DNA from: UBA2241 sp963777895
Lineage (GTDB): Bacteria > Actinomycetota > Thermoleophilia > UBA2241
Reading direction: 5' to 3'
NCBI GenBank assembly: GCA_963777895.1
Contig: CAVZSF010000005.1
Span: forward strand, 620,001-684,000
DNA: 64,000 bases
Shown here: positions 19,198 through 26,505 of the stretch, piece after piece
Layout of the letters: each line of letters starts with the position of its first letter
Numbering within the stretch: the first letter of the stretch is position 1
The notes under the pieces: model-generated
What the model was told of the DNA's origin: nothing
The model's database searches: none
What the model saw: only the letters and a program-made list of their open reading frames with translations
Translations under genes and position numbers: made by a program

Positions 19198-19330
19198 ACG
19201 TCGGACGGAAAGGGATCCGGCTGCTGCCCGCTGCGCCGGCCGGATCGACCGTACCCTCCTCGACGCCTCTCTTCTGACACCAGTCGTGGTACTGTCCGGC
19301 CGACCTGTTCTGGGCCCCACGGAGGCCGGC

Positions 19331-20787
19331 ATGCGCGGGCGAACGACCTGGCTGAGCGAGGACGAGAAGCGCCTGATCGTCGAGCAGGCGCTTCTCGTCC
19401 TCGAACGGACCGGCCTGCGCATCCCCGGGTCGGCCGTCCTGCCCCGGCTGCGTGAGGCGGGCGCCTGGGTCGACGACACGACCGGCCTCGTCCGCTTCCC
19501 TCCCGAGCTCGTGCGTGCCGCCCTGCGGCTGTGCCCGCCGCGCTTTGTCATGGCCGGTCTCACGCCCGCGGACGACGTCCACGTCGGCGACGGGGACTTC
19601 CACTTCGCGACGGGCGGCTGCGTCGCGCACGCCATCGACCTCGAGACCGGCGAGCGCCGCCCGAGCACCCTCGAGGACGTGCGCCTCGCGACCGCCATCC
19701 TCGACGAGCTGCCCGAGCTCGAGGTGATGTGGACCATCGCCACCGCCAACGACGTGCCGGTCGAGCGGCGCGAGCTCACCGAGTACCAGACCATCCTCAC
19801 CGAGACCCGCAAGCACGTGACCTTCGTGGATTGCCCGCACCACGTCGACGAGGTGAAGGAGATCTTCGCGCTGCTGAGCGGCGACCTGGCTGAGTTCGCG
19901 GCGAGGCCGCGCATCAGCACGCTGATGACGATCGCCTCGCCACTCCAGATCGACGGCCGTCTGCTCGACGTGCACGCGGCGCTCGCCCGGTGCGGAGCGC
20001 CCGTCAAGGTCTACAGCATGGCCGAGGCGGGGGCCACGTCGCCGATGAGCCTGACGGGCACCGTCGTCCTGGGGCTCGCCGAGTTCCTCGGCTGCACGAC
20101 GGCGCTCCAGACGGCTGCGCCGGGAGCGCCCGTCATCTTCTGCTTCGGCGCCGGCGTGCTCGACATGCGCACGACGACCTTCTCGCTTGGGCTCACTCGA
20201 GAACACGCTGATGGGCTGCATGGCGATCGAGGTGGGACACCACCTCGGCGTGCCGTGTCTTGCCCCGGGCATCACGACGGACGCCAAGGAGGCCGGCATC
20301 CAGGCCGGCGTCGAGAAGGGGCTCAAGGCCTTTCCCGTGTGCGCGACGGGCGTGGACGTGACGTCGGGCGGGATGGGGATCTTCGACACGTCGAGCGTCA
20401 TCTACCTCCCGCAGATCCTCATCGATCACGAGGTGATGCGCATGGTGCGCGCGATGCTCGCCGACGTGCCGGTGGACGCCGAGACCACGGCGGCTGAGCT
20501 GATCGAGCGGGTGGGCCCGGGCGGCACGTTCCTGAGTCAGCGCGACACTCGGCTACGGATGCGCGCCGGCGAGCACCTCATGCCCGAGATCTTCACGCGG
20601 CTTGCCTACGACCAGTGGAAGGAAGTCGGACTGGACGAGACGGCGACGGCCCGCGCGAAGATGGGCGACGTTCTGCGTCGCCACGCCGCGCGCGGGCCGT
20701 ACCTGACGGACGACCAGCGCGGCGAGGATTGGGGGCGATCTGCGGCGATTGAACGACCTGCCGTCGAGGCGGACGCGGAGGGGGTGA
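19331..20787 (+). pseudogene. MttB-family methyltransferase homologue without pyrrolysine, frameshifted
   Basis: The product resembles trimethylamine/quaternary-amine:corrinoid methyltransferases (MttB superfamily, including the non-pyrrolysine glycine betaine enzyme MtgB). It starts MRGRTTWLSEDEKRLIVEQA. At the position where MttB has pyrrolysine it reads CLAPGITTDAKEAG, so no amber codon is used. The frame changes at the GGG run 20189-20191: dropping one G gives FSLGSLENTLMGCMAIEV. A second extra G near 20739-20743 would restore a natural TGA end at 20787. No corrinoid protein is adjacent. It is either a decaying gene or the victim of sequence errors. It sits between the two LexA-controlled genes but is transcribed the other way from them. 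Confidence 0.75.
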
Positions 20788-20788
20788 G

Positions 20789-20886
20789 ATGGGCAAGCAT
20801 CGGGTGGATAGAGCTGCTGATCATCATCGTCATCGTCGGGCTGGTGCTTGGCCATGATCGTCGCCTTCGGTATGCGCCGCCGCTGA
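20789..20886 (+). pseudogene. Remnant of a 31-residue single-helix membrane protein
   Basis: Removing one A near 20795 and one G near 20850 gives a reading frame from ATG 20789 to TGA 20886 encoding MGSIGWIELLIIIVIVG followed by LVLAMIVAFGMRRR. It follows the mttB-like stop by one base and has GGAGGGGG upstream. The hydrophobic start with GxxELLIII recalls the small protein at 18893. As the sequence stands it is not translatable. Reconstruction is inference. Confidence 0.4.
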
Positions 20887-20923
20887 ACGATCGAAGCGGC
20901 CGGGGATCTGGCTGCCGGTCTAC

Positions 20924-21280
20924 CTAGTTCAAGGCGCGCTCCAGCGACCAGCGTTTGGTGAGCCGGTCGTAGAACAGGTCGAAGAGGCGGCCGGCCGCCT
21001 CGACCCGGCAGTACGACCGGCTCACGTGCGTCTCGTCGTTCCACCAGCCCGTCTCGATCACCCACAGCTCGACCAGACGACTGACCGTGAAGCGCCGCCC
21101 CCGCCAGACGAAGGCCGCCGGCTGCCGCCGGCGCGGGTCCCAGACGACGGCCACGGGCTCAGGCCGGTGGAGCCCGCCGGTCCGCCTGTGGCGGCCGGCT
21201 CCTTCGCCGGGCGCCGTGCCGCCCGTCTGTGCCGACGCCCTGTCACCGGCGTCGCCGCGTCCGCTGGCTCCGCCCGTCAT
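20924..21280 (-). CDS. DUF6504-like protein, probable SOS-regulated partner of DnaE2
   Basis: The 118-residue product has a disordered Gly/Arg/Thr-rich start and a C-terminal domain with VVWDPRRRQPAAFVWRGRRF, LWVIETGWW, YCRVEAAGRLFDLFYDRLTK and RWSLERAL. This pattern fits the DUF6504 family that often sits near imuA'/imuB/dnaE2 in actinobacteria (family recall, not a search). The ATG at 21280 with AGGAG upstream is preferred over a longer version that would start inside the promoter. A LexA-box promoter lies directly upstream. imuA' and imuB are not in the window. The stop is TAG. Confidence 0.68.
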   Translation of the reverse strand: MTGGASGRGDAGDRASAQTGGTAPGEGAGRHRRTGGLHRPEPVAVVWDPRRRQPAAFVWRGRRFTVSRLVELWVIETGWWNDETHVSRSYCRVEAAGRLFDLFYDRLTKRWSLERALN

Positions 21281-21334
21281 GCCGCCGCTCCTGGGGATCG
21301 CTCGTGTCGTGCTCGTGGGGGGGCGGTAGTGTGC

Positions 21335-21352
21335 CACGAACATATGTTCGTG
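21335..21352. promoter_or_regulatory. LexA (SOS) box within the DUF6504 gene promoter
   Basis: An 18-bp perfect palindrome around CGAACATATGTTCG lies between minus-strand TTGACA (21351-21356) and CACACT (21328-21333), spacer 17. About 30 bases of this site are identical to the box at 19174, including the -35 region, so the two promoters look like copies of one another. Confidence 0.82.
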
Positions 21353-21451
21353 TCAACGTCGGACAGAAAGCGCCGCGGACCACGGCCTCGGTCTTCTGCT
21401 CCTCAGGTCGGTGGCCGTGGCGCCTCGCCGGCGCCGGCGTCGCGGGAGGAC

Positions 21452-22210
21452 CTAACCCTCGACGGCGACCTCGGCGAGATCCTTGACCACCACGTCGGCG
21501 CCGTGCTCGCGCAGGGCGTCCGCCTGGTCGAGCCGGTCGACGCCGATCACGAGGGCGAAATGGCCGGCGCGGCCTGCTTCGACGCCGGCGAGGGCGTCCT
21601 CGACGACGACCGCCCTCGCCGGCGTCGCCCCGAGCTCCTTCGCGGCTTCGACGAACACGGCCGGGTCGGGCTTACCGGGCAGTCCCAGGCGCTCGGCGAC
21701 GTTGCCGTCGACGCAGACGGGGAAGAGGTCTCGCACACCCGCCGCCCCGAGGATGGTCTCGGCGTTCCGGCTCGAGGTGATGATGGCGACGCCGATGCCG
21801 TGTCGCCGGAGCCCGCTCACCAGCGCGACTGTGCTCTTGTACGGCTGGACCCCCTGCTCGGCGACGACCGCGTTGAAGTAGTCGTTCTTGCCGTTACCCA
21901 GGCCGCAGACGGTCTCGGCCTGGGACGGGTCGGACGGGTCTCCCCACGGGAGCGCGATGCCGCGGGATGCGAGAAAGTCGCGCACCCCGTCGTAGCGCGG
22001 CTTTCCGTCCACGTACTCACGGTAGTCGACCACCGCGTCGAAGGGCCGGAACGGCTCGTCTTGCGTCTTCGCCCGTTGCTCGAGGTACGCGTCGAAGAGC
22101 TTCTTCCAGGCCGCCGCGTGCACCGTCGCGGTCTTCGTGACGACGCCGTCCATGTCGAACACGACGGCGTCGATGTCCTTGCGCTTCAGGGTGACTGCGG
22201 TCCCGCCCAT
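21452..22210 (-). CDS. HAD-family hydrolase, beta-phosphoglucomutase-like
   Basis: The 252-residue protein is a haloacid dehalogenase superfamily phosphatase/phosphomutase. Motif I is FDMDGVVTKT, motif II ITSSRN, the conserved Lys lies in LPGKPDPAVF, and motif III VVVEDALAGVEAGRAG. A helical cap sits between motifs I and II, as in the CbbY/PgmB group. Substrates of that group include beta-glucose-1-phosphate and other sugar phosphates; the actual one is unknown. The ATG follows a GAGAGGAG Shine-Dalgarno. The stop is TAG. Confidence 0.86.
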   Translation of the reverse strand: MGGTAVTLKRKDIDAVVFDMDGVVTKTATVHAAAWKKLFDAYLEQRAKTQDEPFRPFDAVVDYREYVDGKPRYDGVRDFLASRGIALPWGDPSDPSQAETVCGLGNGKNDYFNAVVAEQGVQPYKSTVALVSGLRRHGIGVAIITSSRNAETILGAAGVRDLFPVCVDGNVAERLGLPGKPDPAVFVEAAKELGATPARAVVVEDALAGVEAGRAGHFALVIGVDRLDQADALREHGADVVVKDLAEVAVEG

Positions 22211-22312
22211 CGGGCTCCTCTCTTGAAGGGTTCGCCCCCTCTTCTACCCGCCGCCGCCATGTTCGCCCCCCCTTCTCTCAGCCTCGCGAGCACGTCCTTC
22301 CACCCGCTCAGG

Positions 22313-22340
22313 TTGCTTCGAAGCTCGAGGGACGTAAGTA
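22313..22340 (+). promoter_or_regulatory. Promoter of the first solute-binding protein gene
   Basis: TTGCTT (22313-22318), a 16-base spacer and TAAGTA (22335-22340). The transcript would begin near 22347, which excludes the GTG at 22347 as start and supports GTG 22395. The layout and flanks match the promoter at 24385. Confidence 0.55.
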
Positions 22341-22394
22341 TCCACGGTGAAGCGCGCGGCTGGGGATGCGCGCCCGAAGCCCAAGGGGGTCTCT

Positions 22395-24260
22395 GTGAAG
22401 TCAGTACCACACGGTCGCCGAATCATGGTCCTGCTCTTGCTCGTGGCGCTGCTCGTCGCCTCGCTGACGATCGCCATCAGCACTGCCCTGGGGGCCAGCG
22501 GCAGTCCGTCGCCCGCGACCGCGGATAGCGGCAAGATCGTCTACCGGGTCGGCTGGACCGACGAGCCGGACAACCTCAATCCGTTCATCGGCTACACCGC
22601 CGAGGCCTTCGAGATCTGGTACCTGACCTACGACACGCTGACCGGCTACGACCCGTCCAACCTCAGCTTGATGAAGGGCGAGGGCACGAACGGCCTCGCC
22701 ACCGACTGGACGGTCAGCGACGACGGGCTCACGTGGACCTTCACGCTCCGGCAGGACGCGAAATGGAGCGACGGCGAGCCGCTGACGGCGAACGACGTCG
22801 CCTTCACGTACAACTACGTCATCGACAACGAGCTCGCGAACTTCACCTCCTACACCAACCTCATCAAGAAGGCGACCGTGATCGACGACTACACGGTCGA
22901 GTTCACGTGCTCGAAGCCCAAGCCGGACATGGCCCGTCACTACCTGCCGATCATGCCCGAGCACATCTGGTCGAAGATCAGCCCGGAGGACGCGGCCAAG
23001 AGCTTCCAGAACGACCCGCCGATCATCGGATCCGGCCCCTTCGTCTGCGCGGAGTGGAAGAAGAACTCGTACGTGAAGATGGTCCAGAACCCGTACTGGC
23101 GGGGCACGAAGCCGAAGATCGACGAGATCTACTTCATGTACTTCACGAACGGCGACACGATGGTGCAGGACCTCAAGTCCGGCACCATCGACGGCGCCGC
23201 CGGCCTTGACGCCAACCAGATGGCGCAGTTCAAGAACGAGCCCGGCATCAAGGCCGAGGCCGTCCGCGCGGACGCGTTCAACGAGCTGGGCTTCAACTGC
23301 TACGACAGCAACGACAGCAAGGGCCACCCCGCTCTGAGGGACTGGAAGTTCAGGTCTGCGCTGGCATGGGCGGTCGATCTGCAGGAGGGCGTCGACCGCG
23401 TGTGGCTCGGCTACTCGCCTCCGGGTACGACGATCATCCCGCCCGGCTACTATAAGGACCCCGACTGGCACTGGGAGCCGCCGGCCGACGTCATGCACAC
23501 CTACGATCCCGAGTTGGCCAAGCAGAAGCTCGAGGAGGCCGGGTACACGGACTCTGACGGCAACGGCATCCGGGAGTACAAGGGCAAGGACATCGAGCTG
23601 AGCCTGATCGCTCGTACGGAGTCGAACGAGAGTCAGCTGTACGCCAAGCTCTTTGCCGGCTGGTTCAAGGACGTCGGCATCAAGGTGACGGTCGAGGTCA
23701 TGGACGAGGGCGCCCTCATGGACCGGCAGTACGAGTATACGGGCGACACGTTCACCCCCAACTACGACTTGTTCCTCTGGGGTTGGTACCTCGACTTCGA
23801 CCCCGGCTCGATGCTGAGCTACTTCACCGCGGACCAGATCGAGAGCTGGAGCGACTGCAACTGGACCGATTCAGAGTATGAACAGCTGTACAAGCAGCAG
23901 GCTGAGGAGCTCGACACGAGCAAGCGGAAGCCCCTCGTCGACCGTATGCAGCAGATCCTCTACGAACAGACGCCCTACATCGTGACGGACTATGGTCCCG
24001 ACTTCGAGGCGTACAACATCGACAAGTGGCAGGGCTACATCCACATCCCGGACCCGAACGGCAACGTGCTGCTGCCGCCCTTCGGCAACGGCTGTGGCTA
24101 CGCCAACTTCCTGAGCATGGAGCCAAAGGTGGCGGAGGCCTCGACCGATAGCGGCGGAAGCAGCACCCTCATCGTCGTCATCGTGATCGCGGCCGTGGCG
24201 GCCGCCGGGATCGTGTGGATGGTGGTCCGGTCACGCGGTTCCAAGGCGATGGAGGAATGA
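22395..24260 (+). CDS. Extracytoplasmic solute-binding protein, DppA/OppA family, copy 1
   Basis: The 621-residue protein belongs to the peptide/nickel ABC transporter binding proteins (SBP_bac_5). Its N-terminus has a hydrophobic signal or anchor (VLLLLVALLVASLTIAIST), then VGWTDEPDNLNPFIG and LTWTFTLRQDAKWSDGEPLT, both typical. The C-terminus has a second hydrophobic helix (LIVVIVIAAVAAAGIVWMVV) and RSRGSKAMEE, so the protein may be anchored at both ends, unusual for the family. The GTG start follows AAGGGGG by five bases. No permease or ATPase gene is adjacent. It is about 70% identical by eye to copy 2 downstream. Confidence 0.87.
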   Translation: MKSVPHGRRIMVLLLLVALLVASLTIAISTALGASGSPSPATADSGKIVYRVGWTDEPDNLNPFIGYTAEAFEIWYLTYDTLTGYDPSNLSLMKGEGTNGLATDWTVSDDGLTWTFTLRQDAKWSDGEPLTANDVAFTYNYVIDNELANFTSYTNLIKKATVIDDYTVEFTCSKPKPDMARHYLPIMPEHIWSKISPEDAAKSFQNDPPIIGSGPFVCAEWKKNSYVKMVQNPYWRGTKPKIDEIYFMYFTNGDTMVQDLKSGTIDGAAGLDANQMAQFKNEPGIKAEAVRADAFNELGFNCYDSNDSKGHPALRDWKFRSALAWAVDLQEGVDRVWLGYSPPGTTIIPPGYYKDPDWHWEPPADVMHTYDPELAKQKLEEAGYTDSDGNGIREYKGKDIELSLIARTESNESQLYAKLFAGWFKDVGIKVTVEVMDEGALMDRQYEYTGDTFTPNYDLFLWGWYLDFDPGSMLSYFTADQIESWSDCNWTDSEYEQLYKQQAEELDTSKRKPLVDRMQQILYEQTPYIVTDYGPDFEAYNIDKWQGYIHIPDPNGNVLLPPFGNGCGYANFLSMEPKVAEASTDSGGSSTLIVVIVIAAVAAAGIVWMVVRSRGSKAMEE

Positions 24261-24292
24261 GCTGAACGACCACCCTCGCCGCAGGTGATGCG

Positions 24293-24331
24293 GGGGCGGG
24301 CGGGGCTCGCGGAGCGAGCCCCGCCCGCCCC
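24293..24331 (+). terminator. Terminator after solute-binding protein 1
   Basis: An 18-bp perfect GC-rich stem (24293-24310 with 24314-24331) around a GGA loop, followed by TTGTCGTT. The same stem design recurs after copy 2. Confidence 0.75.
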
Positions 24332-24384
24332 TTGTCGTTAGAACGCGGAGGTCGCGCTTCCAGGCCGTTCAGCCTGCCGTTGCC

Positions 24385-24412
24385 TTGACCGCGAGCCTGA
24401 CGGACGTAGTAT
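24385..24412 (+). promoter_or_regulatory. Promoter of the second solute-binding protein gene
   Basis: TTGACC (24385-24390), a 16-base spacer and TAGTAT (24407-24412). Each copy therefore has its own promoter and terminator and is an independent unit. Confidence 0.62.
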
Positions 24413-24467
24413 CCACGTGACGCGCGCGTCTGGGGACGCACGCCCGACTCTACAGGGGGGTCTCTTC

Positions 24468-26330
24468 GTGAAGCTCGTACCGCATCATCGCCGCATCCTT
24501 GTCCTGCTCGTCCTCATCGCGCTGCTCGCCGTCTCGCTGACGGTGGCCATCGGCACCGCCCTTGGCGCGAGCGGCAGTCCGTCTCCCGCGGCGTCGGCCG
24601 ACGGCGGCAAGGTCATCTACCGTGTCGGCTGGACCGGGGACGTCGACAACCTGAACCCGTTCATCGGTTTCGTCTCGCCGTCCTTCGAGGTCTGGTACCT
24701 CACCTACGACTCTCTCATCGGGTACGACCCGGCGACGCTCTCGCCGATGAAGGGCGAAGGTTCAACGGGTCTTGCCATCGACTGGACGACCAGCGAGGAC
24801 GGCCTCACCTGGACGTTCACCTTGCGCCAGAACGCGAAGTGGGACGACGGCGAGCCGTTGACGGCCCGCGACGTCGCCTTCACCTACAACACCATCATCG
24901 AGAACCAGTTCGAGAACTTCACCGCGTACACCAACCTGATCGAGAAGGCTACGGCGATCGACGACTACACGGTGGAGTTCAAGTGCTCGAAGCCCAAGCC
25001 GGACATGACCCGCCACTGGGTGCCGATCCTGCCCGAGCACATCTGGTCCAAGATGACCCCGAAGGACATGTCGAAGAACTTCCAGAACCCTCCGCCGATC
25101 GTGGGTTCCGGTCCGTTCAAGTGCATGGAATGGAAGAAGAGCTCGTACGTGAAGATGGTGGCGAACCCAACGTGGTGGGGTCCGAAGCCGAAGATCGACG
25201 AGATCTACTTCATGTACTTCACGAACGGCGACACGATGGTGCAAGACATCAAGGCCGGCAACATCGACGGCTGCGTCGACCTGGTGGCCTCGCAGATGCA
25301 GTTGTTCGACAACGAACCCAACATCAAGGCCAAGGCCGTCGCCACCGATGCCTTCAACGAGCTCGGCTTCAACTGCTACAAGGACGGGCCCAGCAAGGGG
25401 CACCCCGCCCTGCAGGACCCGAAGTTCAGGCAGGCGGTCAGTTATGCCGTGGACCTCGAGAAGCTCGTCAAGGTCGTCTGGCTTGACTACACCACCCCGG
25501 GGACGACGATCATCCCGCCCAACTACTACAAAGACCCCGACTGGCACTGGGAGCCGACGGCCGACGTCAAGTTCACCTACGACCCCGAGCTGGCGGGGCA
25601 GAAGCTTGACGAGGCCGGGTATCCCCTGAACGCCGACGGCAAACGCACGTACAAGGGCGAGCCGATCGAGCTGAGCCTGATCGCGCGTACGGAGTCGCCG
25701 TCGAGCCAGCAGGAGGCCAAGCTCTTCGCCGGCTGGTTCAAGGACATCGGGATCAAGGTCAACGTCGAGGTGATGGACGAGGGCGCCCTCATGGACCGCC
25801 AGTACAACTACGAGGGCGACACCTTCACCCCCGACTACGACATGTTCCTCTGGGGCTGGTATCTGGACTTCGACCCCGGCTCGGAGCTGAGCTACTTCAC
25901 CAAGGGCCAGATCGAGAACTGGAGCGACTGCAACTGGTGGGACCCCGAGTACGAGCAGCTCTACAAGCAGCAGGCCCTGGAGCTCGACCCCGCCAAGCGC
26001 AAGCCAATGATCGACCGCATGCAGCAGATCCTCTACGAGTCGGCGGCCTACATCGTGACGAGCTACGCGCCCGACTTCGAGGCCTTCCGCACCGACACGT
26101 GGGAGGGCTACATCCAGACCCCGGCGCCCAACGGCAACACCATCATTCCGCCGTTCGGCAACGGGGGGTATGCGAACTTCCTGAGCATCCAGCCGAAGGT
26201 GGGCGAGACGTCCGCCAGCGGATCCAGCAGCACGACGCTCATCATCGTGATCGTGGTGGCCGTGATCGCGGTCGCTCTCATCGCGTGGCTGATCCTGCGC
26301 TCGCGCGGCTCGAAGGCGATGGAGGAATGA
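24468..26330 (+). CDS. Extracytoplasmic solute-binding protein, DppA/OppA family, copy 2
   Basis: This 620-residue paralogue of the preceding gene has the same signal segment, VGWTGDVDNLNPFIGF, WTFTLRQNAKWDDGEPLTAR, the EVMDEGALMDRQY block and the C-terminal helix with RSRGSKAMEE. The start GTG follows AGGGGGG. Duplication covers promoter, gene and terminator, so it was a whole-unit event. Differences cluster in surface stretches and at the C-terminal Ser-rich linker. A separate ligand is possible but not shown. No transport partners are nearby. Confidence 0.87.
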   Translation: MKLVPHHRRILVLLVLIALLAVSLTVAIGTALGASGSPSPAASADGGKVIYRVGWTGDVDNLNPFIGFVSPSFEVWYLTYDSLIGYDPATLSPMKGEGSTGLAIDWTTSEDGLTWTFTLRQNAKWDDGEPLTARDVAFTYNTIIENQFENFTAYTNLIEKATAIDDYTVEFKCSKPKPDMTRHWVPILPEHIWSKMTPKDMSKNFQNPPPIVGSGPFKCMEWKKSSYVKMVANPTWWGPKPKIDEIYFMYFTNGDTMVQDIKAGNIDGCVDLVASQMQLFDNEPNIKAKAVATDAFNELGFNCYKDGPSKGHPALQDPKFRQAVSYAVDLEKLVKVVWLDYTTPGTTIIPPNYYKDPDWHWEPTADVKFTYDPELAGQKLDEAGYPLNADGKRTYKGEPIELSLIARTESPSSQQEAKLFAGWFKDIGIKVNVEVMDEGALMDRQYNYEGDTFTPDYDMFLWGWYLDFDPGSELSYFTKGQIENWSDCNWWDPEYEQLYKQQALELDPAKRKPMIDRMQQILYESAAYIVTSYAPDFEAFRTDTWEGYIQTPAPNGNTIIPPFGNGGYANFLSIQPKVGETSASGSSSTTLIIVIVVAVIAVALIAWLILRSRGSKAMEE

Positions 26331-26366
26331 GCTGAGACAGGCTCTCGTTTGAACGAGGTCTGAACG

Positions 26367-26411
26367 GGGGCGGGTGGGGCTCGCTGGGCGAGCCCCACCC
26401 GCCCCTTTCTT
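26367..26411 (+). terminator. Intrinsic terminator after solute-binding protein 2
   Basis: An 18-bp stem (26367-26384 with 26388-26405) and a TTTCTTTGTT tract make this the most classical terminator in the window. Confidence 0.82.
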
Positions 26412-26505
26412 TGTTGCTAGCCCCGCGCGCCGTCACGACGCCGCGGGCCTCGCTCGGCGAGCTCCGCCCGGCCCCTCCCGCGTTGGGCCTCGCTAGGCGA
26501 GCCCC
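26376..26505. repeat. Three related 21-base palindromes
   Basis: Palindromes of the form GGGsCTCGCTnGGCGAGCyCC occur at 26376-26396, 26445-26465 and 26485-26505. The first is part of the terminator; the third overlaps the 3' end of the exonuclease gene. The terminator at 24302 contains a close relative. Confidence 0.5.

Noticed and set aside
20187..20927. A single 246-codon gene ending at 20927
   Set aside because: It fuses the mttB-like C-terminal half, frameshifted sequence and a small membrane ORF; its last part is an artefact of the indels.
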